Of a DNA stretch of 64,000 nucleotides, positions 56,044 through 64,000 are shown one piece after another. This DNA is from Oscillatoria sp. FACHB-1406. GTDB lineage: Bacteria > Cyanobacteriota > Cyanobacteriia > Cyanobacteriales > Spirulinaceae. The stretch is taken from positions 24,473-88,472 of the forward strand of contig NZ_JACJSM010000026.1 in the NCBI RefSeq assembly GCF_014698145.1. Direction: 5' to 3'. How positions within the stretch are numbered: position 1 is the stretch's first letter; every line of letters begins with the position of its first letter. The notes beneath the pieces are model-generated. The model did not search any database. It saw nothing but the letters and a program-made list of their open reading frames with translations, and was not told the DNA's origin. A program made the translations under genes and the position numbers.

Positions 56044-58140
56044 CTAGGCACTATTCATGATTGCCCCATAAGGAATCGAGACTGTAAAAGTTGTTCCTTT
56101 ACCGACTTCGCTGCTGACTTCAATCTCGCCGCCGTGCAACTCGACGCACTGTTTGACAATCGCTAGCCCTAATCCCGTTCCTTTAATCAAACCAACGTTA
56201 GTAGCCCGGTGAAAGGTATTGAAAAGATGCTGGCGATCTTCGAGGGGAATCCCAATTCCACAATCGGTTACTTTAAAGACAGTTCCAGCGTCACTGCATA
56301 CGACATCGAACTGAATCAATTTTTTTTCAGGTGAATATTTGATAGCATTTGAGAGTAAATTCACAAGAATATGTCGGAGGAGGCTTTTATCTACGTTTGC
56401 TTCTTTGTTGCCTCGATAAGTAAATTCAACTTTCGTTGTTTCGATCTCTTCGATATGAACTTCTGCGAGCGCGCCCCGACAAAAGTTTTCTAGATTCAAC
56501 GGTGCGGGATTAAATTCTAGTTTTTTCGCATCGGCGCGACCGAGCAGCAAGACATCATCAAGAAGTTCGATTGTACGCTCGATCCCTTTTTGCATTCGCT
56601 GGAAAAGTTCTTTTTTCTTATCAGGGGAGAGGCGAGTATCGTAAAGTTCTAGCATCTGAGCGATACCGCTAATACTATTGAGGGGGTTGCGAAATTCGTG
56701 GGATACCATCGAAACGAAGTAAGAGTTGAGCGAGTGCCTCTCTTGTTGTCGCTCGCTTTGCTTGCAAAGTTCGATTTCGCTGCCATCAATTTCTTGAATT
56801 ATACCGACGGCACGTTTAGGGATGCTATGTTCGTCGCGCAAGACGATCCCGCGATCGCGAACGCAAATATAATGACCGTTTTCGTGGCGGATGCGGTATT
56901 CGATACCGTAATGACTTCGATCTCCCGGTAAAAAAAAGTCTTGCACTTCTTCCCGGACGCGGGCGCGATCTTCGGGATGGATGCGTTGGTTCCACCAGTA
57001 GCGCGTTGGTTCTGCGTCTGCGATGGAACTTCCTAATAACCGCTCTTGTCCCCCAGCGCGAGCGACGATATCGGCTTCGATATCCCAATCGTAAATGATA
57101 CTGCGAGTGATTTCTGCGGCTAAATTGTAGCGTTCGTCGATCGCGTGCAGTTGATTTTCCAGGCGCTGGCATTGGATTTGAGCTTGCCGTTCGCGTTCTG
57201 CTTCTTCAAGGAGACTGTTGCGCTCGAGGGCGACAGCGAGATGTAGGGCGATATTTTCAATGAATTCGAGTTCTTCGACGGACCAGAGGCGCGTTTCGGA
57301 GGATTGGTAGGCGACGAGGATGCCCCAGGGCTGAAGGGGTTCGGTAGCCACAGGTGCTTTGGAGGGGAGAAGAATCGGGGTGCTAAGGCTGGCTTTCATT
57401 TGGAACCGATCGCACCATTGTCGAGCGTGCTGACTCAACGCTACTTCGTCTAAATTAGCGATCGCACAACTTTCTTGACAAATCGATTCTAGCGTGAATA
57501 TAAAATCATGAAACTCGTCGCTCGGTAGAAGGGGAGGCTGGTTAGAAGCGACGGATTCCGCGATTGTCGCACCGCCCCCTTGGGGATAAAACTGATAGAT
57601 AACAACGCGATCGCAGTTTAACAGTTGGCGCGATCGCATCGCAGTAGTTTCCAGGATTTCAGTAACTCTTGCACCTTGATAAATTTGACGCGCAATCCCC
57701 GTACTCAGTTCTTGGCAGGCGCGAGAGTAAGCAAGTTGGCGTTGCAACCGTTGTCGTTCGAGAGCAGCGTCCAGCGCGTTCAGGAGTATAGTAGGCGTAA
57801 CCTCTCCTTTGAGCAAACAGTCCTCAGCACGCCATTCAAGAGCAAGCCCATTCAATTCTTGGCAGTCCTGCGCTGCCAGGACAATCGGGCAAGAACGCCA
57901 ACTGTCCAGGTTAGCGCACAAGCGTTGTAGAAGCTCGATTTCCGCCGAATTCGACAGTTGAAAGTCGAGCAAAACCGCATCGGGTTTTACGCGATCGCAT
58001 AATTCCCATCCCGCTTGTCCGCTTTCTCCTTCCCAAATTTGATAGCGATAGCGACGATCTTGCAGGAGGTAGCGGCGGTAAATTGCGCGCTCCTCCTCCG
58101 AATTGTCAAGAATAACGATTGTCCGTTGCGGCTGATTCAT
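56044..58140 (-). CDS. hybrid sensor histidine kinase: REC-GAF-PAS-HisKA-HATPase
   Basis: From ATG 58140 the protein has 698 residues (a GTG at 58164 adds eight). An N-terminal receiver-like domain (VLLDFQLS, Lys in CLLKGEVTP) is followed by GAF (about 155-315), PAS with PAC (about 345-450: HPEDRARVREEVQDF, YGIEYRIRHENGHY) and the kinase core: MVSHEFRNPLNSISGIAQMLE (phosphoacceptor His) and ATPase motifs HILVNLLSNAIKYS, DCGIGIPLEDRQHLF, GTGLGLAIVKQCVE. No transmembrane helix; cytosolic. It lies between hpnB-like and CPBP genes, all on the minus strand. Confidence 0.9.
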   Translation of the reverse strand: MNQPQRTIVILDNSEEERAIYRRYLLQDRRYRYQIWEGESGQAGWELCDRVKPDAVLLDFQLSNSAEIELLQRLCANLDSWRSCPIVLAAQDCQELNGLALEWRAEDCLLKGEVTPTILLNALDAALERQRLQRQLAYSRACQELSTGIARQIYQGARVTEILETTAMRSRQLLNCDRVVIYQFYPQGGGATIAESVASNQPPLLPSDEFHDFIFTLESICQESCAIANLDEVALSQHARQWCDRFQMKASLSTPILLPSKAPVATEPLQPWGILVAYQSSETRLWSVEELEFIENIALHLAVALERNSLLEEAERERQAQIQCQRLENQLHAIDERYNLAAEITRSIIYDWDIEADIVARAGGQERLLGSSIADAEPTRYWWNQRIHPEDRARVREEVQDFFLPGDRSHYGIEYRIRHENGHYICVRDRGIVLRDEHSIPKRAVGIIQEIDGSEIELCKQSERQQERHSLNSYFVSMVSHEFRNPLNSISGIAQMLELYDTRLSPDKKKELFQRMQKGIERTIELLDDVLLLGRADAKKLEFNPAPLNLENFCRGALAEVHIEEIETTKVEFTYRGNKEANVDKSLLRHILVNLLSNAIKYSPEKKLIQFDVVCSDAGTVFKVTDCGIGIPLEDRQHLFNTFHRATNVGLIKGTGLGLAIVKQCVELHGGEIEVSSEVGKGTTFTVSIPYGAIMNSA

Positions 58141-58231
58141 ACAATGTCCGTTCTTGAAAAACACCCCCTTAAAGGTGGAGATATCTCAACTGTTCACCTC
58201 TCGATTCTAGAACCAAACCCAAAAATTGAGT

Positions 58232-59725
58232 CTATCTACCTAAAACGAATAGCGTTAACAGCGTGCCGCTATTCCAAAAGCTATGGAGCAGAATCGAAGC
58301 GAGGAGATTGCGCGATCGCGCGTACACTACTCCTAGAATTCCCCCCAAAGCCGTCAGGGGTAAAACCTCCGACAAACTCAGGTGCGCCGTCGCAAACACC
58401 AACGCGCTCGTTGCTACTGCCGCCCAAACCGGCAAGTAGCGCGTTAGCGACGGCAGCAAAAAGCCGCGAAATATAATCTCTTCAAACACCGGAGCAGCAA
58501 CCGAGGCTGTAAAAATAAACACTCCCAGCGCTACCCAATCTTGCGCTTGCAACGCTAGCGATAAAATCGGATTGCTTCCGCCCTGTCCATTCCACAACTG
58601 CTGGTTAATCAAAGAAACGACCACCACAACGGGAACTGCAATCAGATAACCGCCCAGCCCCCACAAAAACCAATTTCCCCGCACCTCAAAGCGAAACCAA
58701 TCGGTCGGCAAAGGGAAATAGGGCTTAATCGAAACGTACAACACCGAGAGTCCAACGGCGGCGAGGAGGAGGTAGCTCGCGAGAACCAAAAACGCTTTTT
58801 CTCGCACGTTATACCCCGTCGGATCGAGTCCTAAAAAGCCAAAAAATAGCGGTAATAGGAACTGTCCGGCAAAGAAAAAACCGACGATAAGAACTTGCCA
58901 AATCGTTTCGCCGTCCCAAGGAACCTGCCAAGCGAGAGTTTCCGGAAGCGTCAGCAACGATTTTTGCGGCTGCCAGACGGTACGAGCGGCTAAAAAGAGC
59001 AGCAGAATCACTCCGAGCAACCCACAAAATGCGGGCAAACCGCTCACAATTGCGAGTTTGGTGAGGGCGGCGCGGGCAGTCATTTGTCGTTCGGCAGCGA
59101 GTTGGGCGAGGCCTTCGCGGTTCTGTTGAATGCGGTATAATTGCTCGATCGCGCGATCGCGAAACCAGCCCTCGAGGTTTTGTTCGAGTACGGGAGCGAT
59201 GGGGGCCGGTTCTGCCGTAGCATTTTCCGCCCACAAACTCTCTAAAATCGTTGCCGTGCTAGCAACTTGCGGATTGCGAGCGCGCTTGCCGAGTTCCGCC
59301 CAGCGTTGTTGCGCTTCCTTCACTTTGCCTTCTTGCGCTTGAAGAATGCCGAGTTTGAGATCGATTTGCTCGAGGAAGTTGCGAGCCTCAAGTCGCTCTC
59401 GCTCCGAGATTTTTGCACCGTCTTTGGCAACGACAAGGCTGTTTTGCACCTCGGTGCGAGCCTCAGCGTACTCCTCGCGGGCGCTTTCGTAGGGAGTCTC
59501 GCCCAAAGCTGTTTCGAGAACTTGCTGCGTCTGGGCATTATCAGCCTTAAATTCTGCGGCTTGTAAGAGCAAGTCGGTTTGGTAGAGTTCCAAGCGACTT
59601 TGCACCTGCGGCTGTTGCCAGCTTTGAATGAGGGAGAGGGTAATATTAATCAAGGCGAGAATCGTCAAGCCAATTAAGATGAATCGTTTAAACGTCGGCC
59701 AGGATTCTTTTGCAAACATCGTCAT
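58232..59725 (-). CDS. CPBP family intramembrane protease
   Basis: From ATG 59725, preceded by AGAGGGAAGT, the protein has 497 residues. An N-terminal hydrophobic segment (about 10-30) precedes a soluble helical region (about 35-220), then seven or more membrane helices with the CPBP (Abi) motif EEIIFRGFLLP (catalytic Glu pair) and FATAHLSL (His). The extended soluble region is common in cyanobacterial CPBP proteins. Substrate unknown; family members are prenyl-protein proteases or membrane-protein processors. The kinase gene follows 91 bases downstream. Confidence 0.88.
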   Translation of the reverse strand: MTMFAKESWPTFKRFILIGLTILALINITLSLIQSWQQPQVQSRLELYQTDLLLQAAEFKADNAQTQQVLETALGETPYESAREEYAEARTEVQNSLVVAKDGAKISERERLEARNFLEQIDLKLGILQAQEGKVKEAQQRWAELGKRARNPQVASTATILESLWAENATAEPAPIAPVLEQNLEGWFRDRAIEQLYRIQQNREGLAQLAAERQMTARAALTKLAIVSGLPAFCGLLGVILLLFLAARTVWQPQKSLLTLPETLAWQVPWDGETIWQVLIVGFFFAGQFLLPLFFGFLGLDPTGYNVREKAFLVLASYLLLAAVGLSVLYVSIKPYFPLPTDWFRFEVRGNWFLWGLGGYLIAVPVVVVVSLINQQLWNGQGGSNPILSLALQAQDWVALGVFIFTASVAAPVFEEIIFRGFLLPSLTRYLPVWAAVATSALVFATAHLSLSEVLPLTALGGILGVVYARSRNLLASILLHSFWNSGTLLTLFVLGR

Positions 59726-60046
59726 ACTTCCCTCTGTCACTGCTGGTTATTATCCCATCTCGATCCAGTTTTCGGATGATGGTTTGGCTGATGCGAGTTT
59801 GATACAGCGCTATATCCTGAGATTAGGACAGTTTTCGACTCCTGAGTGCCGTTGACAGCCATTTCAGCGTCCTAGCCCAAATGCGTAGCGACTAAAACCT
59901 GAATTTTAAGAAAGGGTAAAGCTTTCAGCTTACGATAGAATTACGTTTCAGGCTCCGTCGAACTCCCTCGTATTTCTCCTGGGGAGCGAACCCAAGACGA
60001 TTCGATTTGAGCCGAAATTCTGGCTCTATTTTTAAGGCTTTCTGGC
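59726..60046. other. intergenic region, no gene seen
   Basis: The gap between the CPBP and ccmO genes on the minus strand contains no ribosome-supported frame. A small weak inverted pair (AGCTTACG/CTTTCAGCTT) near 59935 is not convincing. Confidence 0.3.
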
Positions 60047-60949
60047 TTACAATTCTTCTATACCCGGCTCTCTGCTGGTCGGAAATTCCATTCTTCGTTC
60101 CTTACGAACTTCTAATTCGGGAACTTCTTCTTCTACAGGAATTTCTAAGGCTAATTCGGCTTCTTTTGACGCATCTAAGCTCAAAGGAATCTTTTCTAGT
60201 TCGGGCAGTTCGACAACTTTCTGCTCTTGTTTCTCGACTTCTTTGGGAACGAGGGCGGGGAGCGGTTCGGGTGTTTCCAGCCAACAACTGGCGATGGGAA
60301 GCGTATGTTCTAAGTCTTCTAAGGGGCGCGGAATGACCATTACTGCGCTGAGTTCGCCGATACGTTCGGCTTCGTACATCCCCACTTCGACGGCAACGGC
60401 AACATTCGCAACCGTACCCCGAATAATTGCGGTACACAAGCCATCGCCGATTTTTTCATAGCCGGCTAATTGTACGTCGGCTGCTTTCAGCATTGCATCG
60501 GCTGCGCCTACCATTGCGGGGAAACCGCGCGTTTCCAGCAAACCGAGGGATTGGTTGCTGAGGCGGCTGTACCCTCGCTGGATGTGCGCGATCGCGGCTA
60601 GGTGCTTGCCGATGGGAAAGATTGCTTCTAAGTTCGGCATCGGACGCGCTAGCACCATTTTACCCACCAGTTGTCCGAATTGTTCGGCCGTGCGCGCTCC
60701 TTCTTCCACCGCGAGTCGAACGTCCGCCGTTTTGCCTCGAATAATTGCCGTGCAATGTCCGCTTCCGACTTTCTCGTAACCCACCAGCGTTACTTCTGCC
60801 GACTTTAGCATCATGTCCGCCGTCCCCACGACGGCCGGGAAACTCTTTGTCGAAACCAATCCCAAGGCCAGAGAAGCGTCTGGCGGCGAGGTGTATGTTC
60901 TGGGTTGCGATTTCTGGGTTAAACGTTGCGAGCGAATTTCAATTGACAT
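60047..60949 (-). CDS. ccmO: carboxysome shell protein CcmO (tandem BMC)
   Basis: The 300-residue protein has two bacterial-microcompartment domains: residues about 27-113 (LGLVSTKSFPAVVGTADMML, VGSGHCTAIIRGKTADVRLAV) and about 134-219 (LGLLETRGFPAMVGAADAML, IGDGLCTAIIRGTVANVAVA). Two BMC domains in tandem define CcmO, a shell tile of the beta-carboxysome that encloses RuBisCO. A long acidic Glu/Pro-rich tail (about 220-300) follows, with no known domain. The gene is not in a ccmKLMN cluster, as in several other cyanobacteria. An RlpA-like gene precedes it by 147 bases. Confidence 0.93.
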   Translation of the reverse strand: MSIEIRSQRLTQKSQPRTYTSPPDASLALGLVSTKSFPAVVGTADMMLKSAEVTLVGYEKVGSGHCTAIIRGKTADVRLAVEEGARTAEQFGQLVGKMVLARPMPNLEAIFPIGKHLAAIAHIQRGYSRLSNQSLGLLETRGFPAMVGAADAMLKAADVQLAGYEKIGDGLCTAIIRGTVANVAVAVEVGMYEAERIGELSAVMVIPRPLEDLEHTLPIASCWLETPEPLPALVPKEVEKQEQKVVELPELEKIPLSLDASKEAELALEIPVEEEVPELEVRKERRMEFPTSREPGIEEL

Positions 60950-61096
60950 TGTTAGGAGCGCTTGCTGTAGAGATTTCCTCGCGCGACGACGGCCGCCTAC
61001 CTAATAGCATAATCGATCGCCTGGAATTCAGATCTTCAGAAACAGCAAACCGCGCTCGAGAGATTCGAGCGGGTGGGCTGGAGATACGGGAGGGGA

Positions 61097-62338
61097 CTAT
61101 CGAGCGGGCGAACTGGATTTCATTACAACGGCTTTATAGGGAATGACTCCGATTTTTTCGCTGCCGATACATTTAGAAACGCCCCAGGATAAATCCAGGG
61201 TTCTGGGCGCAATAAAGGGGCCGCGATCGTTGATGCGCACGATCGCGCTATCGTTGTTCTTTAGGTTCGTCACTTTCAAGTAAGTATCGAACGGTAGAGA
61301 AGGATGGGCGGCGGTAAAAGCGTGTTTGTTATAGGTTTCGCCGTTCGCTGTCAGCCGACCGTGGAAAAATCCGCCGTACCATGAGGCAAACCCTTCGATC
61401 GTTTTTGAGGTTTCGACGACGTTATACATCTGCTGTTGCGCCTCCAACAAGGTTAGCGGCGGAACCCCTAAAGCTGCACGCAAGTTATTCGTCCAATTAA
61501 TCGCCAGCAAATCGCGATTGCTCTCGTTTTTGGAGGCGATGCGATCGTCGATCGCGAATAACAGGGTTTTCCCCATCATCGCTCCCGGAATTTTACCCGA
61601 CAGCACGGGTTTAATCGTCTTTGCATCAAAATCAGTCTGCGAGATTGCTCGTTCCAAGCGCTCGGCGATTAAATCGGCTTGGCGCTGTTCGTTTAATTGG
61701 GCAATGGCTCTACCATTTACCCGAACTTGATAGGCTTGTTCTGCCTCGGAAGGCGGCGCTGCTTGCGTTTCTACCGCAGCAATGGTACTCACGGGGACGG
61801 CGCGAGGTTCGGATTGTCCCCATTCTAAGGCCGTAGGGCTAGGATGCAAGGAAACGGGGTTGACTGTCACCTCAATGGCGAGGGCCTTTGCTGGCTTGGC
61901 TTCTCCTTCGGCAGCCTTTCGCCCGAAAGCGAGTAAATTTTGCATGAATTTCCCCAACCGTTGCGAGACGTTTTGAGGGGGAATTGCTTCAGGCAATGTT
62001 CGACGAGGTAGGGCCGCGACCGGAACTGCACCCTTTTGTTGTTCTGTCAAGGGCGTACAGGTCGAGCTATCGAGGGGAAGCACGCGAGGATTTTGCGAAT
62101 TGCTATTAAAGGCTAAATTGCGCTCTAAGGTTTCGGTAAAGCGCTCGTGCAGGCCTGTCATCGCAGGAGCCGTAACGGGCGATGTTGCTAGCGGTGCTGC
62201 GGAAGCAGAAGCGAGCGAGATTTCTAAGGAACGAGCATCAGCCGCAGAGAAATAGTTGGGCAGTTTCAGCAAGCTCTGGCTGTAAGCGAGTAGGATACTC
62301 AAACAAGATGTCACCCAAGCAATTCTGAAAAGGGGCAT
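61097..62338 (-). CDS. rlpA: RlpA-like septal-ring lytic transglycosylase
   Basis: The 413-residue protein has an N-terminal signal/anchor (about 4-22), a long Ala/Pro linker, and a C-terminal double-psi beta-barrel (about 310-405): GFASWYGGFFHGRLTANGETYN (ASWYGGFFHGRLTANGE), FDTYLKVTNLKN, VRINDRGPFIAPRTLDLSWG. RlpA-type enzymes cleave peptidoglycan at the septum. The motif ASWYGxxFHGRxTANGE and DRGPF are intact, so it is likely active. Symbol by family similarity. Confidence 0.9.
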   Translation of the reverse strand: MPLFRIAWVTSCLSILLAYSQSLLKLPNYFSAADARSLEISLASASAAPLATSPVTAPAMTGLHERFTETLERNLAFNSNSQNPRVLPLDSSTCTPLTEQQKGAVPVAALPRRTLPEAIPPQNVSQRLGKFMQNLLAFGRKAAEGEAKPAKALAIEVTVNPVSLHPSPTALEWGQSEPRAVPVSTIAAVETQAAPPSEAEQAYQVRVNGRAIAQLNEQRQADLIAERLERAISQTDFDAKTIKPVLSGKIPGAMMGKTLLFAIDDRIASKNESNRDLLAINWTNNLRAALGVPPLTLLEAQQQMYNVVETSKTIEGFASWYGGFFHGRLTANGETYNKHAFTAAHPSLPFDTYLKVTNLKNNDSAIVRINDRGPFIAPRTLDLSWGVSKCIGSEKIGVIPYKAVVMKSSSPAR

Positions 62339-62663
62339 ATGCTAAAGAAGGGTTGAAAAGGTTTTTCGCGCGAGCGGTTTTGACCGATCGGCTATATCTC
62401 AAGATATAGATCTCTAGATATATAATTGTGAGGGTTCAAAGCGATCCCCAAAGAGAGCTTGCAGTTTGCAGATCTCTTTCACAAAACTTTAGGGGATCGC
62501 TCTGTTATTGTCAAATCATTTATCCGAAAATCGCCTTTCATCTCGCCCTCTGTCCCTTACAGGCAATGGTTCTAGCTATTTAGAGGCTTGGATTCGCGAA
62601 AGAGCGATCGGGCAATTTTAGCGATATAGTAACTAAAGATAAGCTCACTCATTTTGAACTCTT
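62339..62663. promoter_or_regulatory. divergent promoter region with nested palindromes
   Basis: The region between rlpA-like and PhzF genes holds AT palindromes TATATCT-CA-AGATATA (62393-62408) running into TAGATCTCTAGATATATA, and a nested hairpin: AGCGATCCCC/GGGGATCGCT (62440-62449, 62492-62501) with inner AAAGAGA/TCTCTTT arms (62450-62456, 62473-62479). These could be an operator cluster, an RNA structure or repeats; no known site is matched. Confidence 0.45.
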
Positions 62664-63539
62664 ATGGTTAGCTTCCCTTTTTATATTGTGGATGTTTTTT
62701 CTCCGCATAAATATGCGGGAAATCAACTAGCAGTTATTGCGGATTCCGAGCAGTTGAGTGATGCCGAAATGCTGGCAATCGCGCGCGAAATGAACTACTC
62801 TGAAACGACTTTTATCCGCGATCGCACTCCTCGCAACGGCGGTTATGAGGTTCGCATTTTTACTCCCAAAAAAGAATTACCCTTCGCCGGACATCCAACT
62901 TTAGGAACTGCCTACATTTTGATGACCGAAATCCTGACCCATCCGAGCGATACGCTTCTGTTAAACTTAAAAGTCGGTCAAATCCCCGTTCGCAGATCTG
63001 ATAGCGATTTACTTTGGATGCGTCAAAACCCTCCCACTTTCGGTCAAAACTTTGAGGCGCGGGATTTAGCCGAAGTTTTAACCTTGGAGGCGGATAGCAT
63101 CGACTCCCGATTTCCAATTCAAGCCGTCTCGACAGGCGTTCCTTTTATTATCGTTCCTTTAACAAGTCACGAAGCGTTAAAAAAAATCCGCGTCAATCGA
63201 GAGCAATATTTTCAGTGGGTGGAAGGGGCAGAAGCAAAAGAAATTTTAGTATTTTGCCCCGAAACTTATGCGCCGGAAAATAACTTAAGCGTGCGAGTTT
63301 TTGCCGAAAGTTTGGGGATTCCCGAGGATCCGGCAACGGGTAGTGCGAATGGATGTTTAGCGGGCTATTTAGTAGAGCATTTGTATTTTAAAAGAAGTGC
63401 GATCGAGGTGCGCGTCGAACAAGGTTATGAAATCGATCGCCCTTCACTCTTATTTTTAAAAGCAGAACGAAAAGACACCGAAATTGAAGTCTCGGTGGGC
63501 GGAAATGTCGTCATGGTAGCGAAAGGACAACTGGTGTGA
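62664..63539 (+). CDS. PhzF family isomerase/epimerase-like protein
   Basis: The 291-residue protein has the PhzF pattern: FYIVDVFSPHKYAGNQLAVI, MNYSETTFIRD (catalytic Glu), the FAGHPTLGTAYIL glycine loop, and DPATGSANGCLAGYLV in the second half. PhzF-type enzymes are two-domain isomerases or epimerases of small acids; most roles outside phenazine synthesis are unknown. It stands alone upstream of psbA. Confidence 0.9.
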   Translation: MVSFPFYIVDVFSPHKYAGNQLAVIADSEQLSDAEMLAIAREMNYSETTFIRDRTPRNGGYEVRIFTPKKELPFAGHPTLGTAYILMTEILTHPSDTLLLNLKVGQIPVRRSDSDLLWMRQNPPTFGQNFEARDLAEVLTLEADSIDSRFPIQAVSTGVPFIIVPLTSHEALKKIRVNREQYFQWVEGAEAKEILVFCPETYAPENNLSVRVFAESLGIPEDPATGSANGCLAGYLVEHLYFKRSAIEVRVEQGYEIDRPSLLFLKAERKDTEIEVSVGGNVVMVAKGQLV

Positions 63540-63730
63540 ACGATTCGCACTCCCGATCGCAGATAGATCTGAGTTTTTTGCCGGACTAATACCACAGAAA
63601 GAAAGTTTTTTCCTCCTTCTGTGGGATGAGGCTTTCCCTATCTATCCAGTCCGTGCCAGGATTTTTACTTCGATCTCTCTTTGTTAAGGAGAGCTTATAG
63701 CATCGATAAAAAGATATTGTCTTAGAGATG

Positions 63731-63759
63731 TTTACAAAACTTAAAAAGGTAGCTATGAT
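63731..63759 (+). promoter_or_regulatory. psbA promoter
   Basis: TTTACA (63731-63736) and TATGAT (63754-63759) are 17 bases apart, a strong sigma-70 pattern. The leader (about 65 bases) includes a hairpin at 63774-63796 (CGAGATACGA/TCGCATCTCG, one mismatch) before the ATG. Confidence 0.75.
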
Positions 63760-63830
63760 GTGAAACATAGATACGAGATACGAAGCTCGCATCTCGAACC
63801 TTGATAACTTCATACCGCAATCATTCAACC

Positions 63831-64000
63831 ATGACAACCACCCTTTCAACTCGCGAGAGCGCGGGCGCTTGGGAAAGATTCTGTCAGTGGATTACCAGCA
63901 CCAACAACCGCATTTATGTCGGTTGGTTCGGCGTACTGATGATCCCGACGCTTCTGAGCGCAACCATCTGCTACCTGATCGCCTTTGTCGCCGCCCCCCC
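63831..64000 (+). CDS. psbA: photosystem II D1 protein, 5' part only
   Basis: The first 56 codons ([20 protein letters not shown], then [20 protein letters not shown] and [17 protein letters not shown]) match the D1 N-terminus and first helix; the gene runs off the right edge. D1 binds the reaction-centre cofactors and turns over rapidly in light. Sequence variants such as FCQW and [10 protein letters not shown] distinguish it from the commonest form; which psbA paralogue it is cannot be decided from this fragment. Confidence 0.97.
   Translation, partial: MTTTLSTRESAGAWERFCQWITSTNNRIYVGWFGVLMIPTLLSATICYLIAFVAAP

Noticed and set aside
63586..63849. 87-codon minus-strand ORF
   Set aside because: It crosses the psbA promoter and start; no ribosome site or family features.

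Overview
The window is chromosomal DNA from a cyanobacterium. HIP1 octamers (GCGATCGC) occur throughout, and several genes belong to oxygenic phototrophs: psbQ, petL, the start of psbA, sipA, an nblR-like regulator, crtD and ccmO. An HpnB-type glycosyltransferase suggests hopanoid-lipid capacity, and a PatD-like protein hints at a filamentous lineage. The genus cannot be fixed from the sequence. No phage, plasmid backbone, intact transposase or CRISPR array was seen.

Layout. 0-10 kb: a MITE-like element, a GNAT acetyltransferase, a coiled-coil protein, a psbQ/FAD-oxidoreductase pair, a secreted phosphodiester-glycosidase-like protein, a metallopeptidase, a tiny petL, and gatA with an alpha/beta hydrolase. 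10-21.5 kb: a Bax-inhibitor-1 protein, a three-GAF protein, msrA, tRNA-Val(GAC), a sensor kinase with a DUF2949 protein, a DUF192 lipoprotein, an nblR-like regulator, NAD kinase and class II aldolase. 21.7-27 kb: sipA converges on a 1624-residue adenylate cyclase. 27.5-33 kb: a (p)ppGpp synthetase/hydrolase, a PatD-like protein, a glutamine amidotransferase with a DUF202 protein, and a divergent MgtC and Crp/Fnr pair. 33-43.4 kb: a CHASE kinase, cysK, a Ser/Thr kinase, a GGDEF protein and crtD. 43.4-53.4 kb: small unknown proteins, pyrB, a GerMN lipoprotein, a second Crp/Fnr regulator, long heptamer repeats, a CHAD protein and a second receptor cyclase of 1336 residues. 53.5-64 kb: two glycosyltransferases, a hybrid kinase, a CPBP protease, ccmO, an RlpA-like protein, a PhzF-like protein and psbA, cut by the right edge.

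Common theme. The window is rich in signalling. It holds two predicted adenylate cyclases, one diguanylate cyclase, one (p)ppGpp enzyme, three histidine kinases, one Ser/Thr kinase, one response regulator and two Crp/Fnr proteins. The most unusual parts are the two cyclases. Each begins with a UrtA/AmiC-type substrate-binding domain that has no signal peptide or membrane segment, and continues through PAS (and GAF) domains to a class III adenylate cyclase domain. They look like soluble small-molecule receptors wired directly to cAMP production. A second unusual feature is a set of 7-bp tandem repeats that sit at gene 3' ends and in several genes supply the stop codon.
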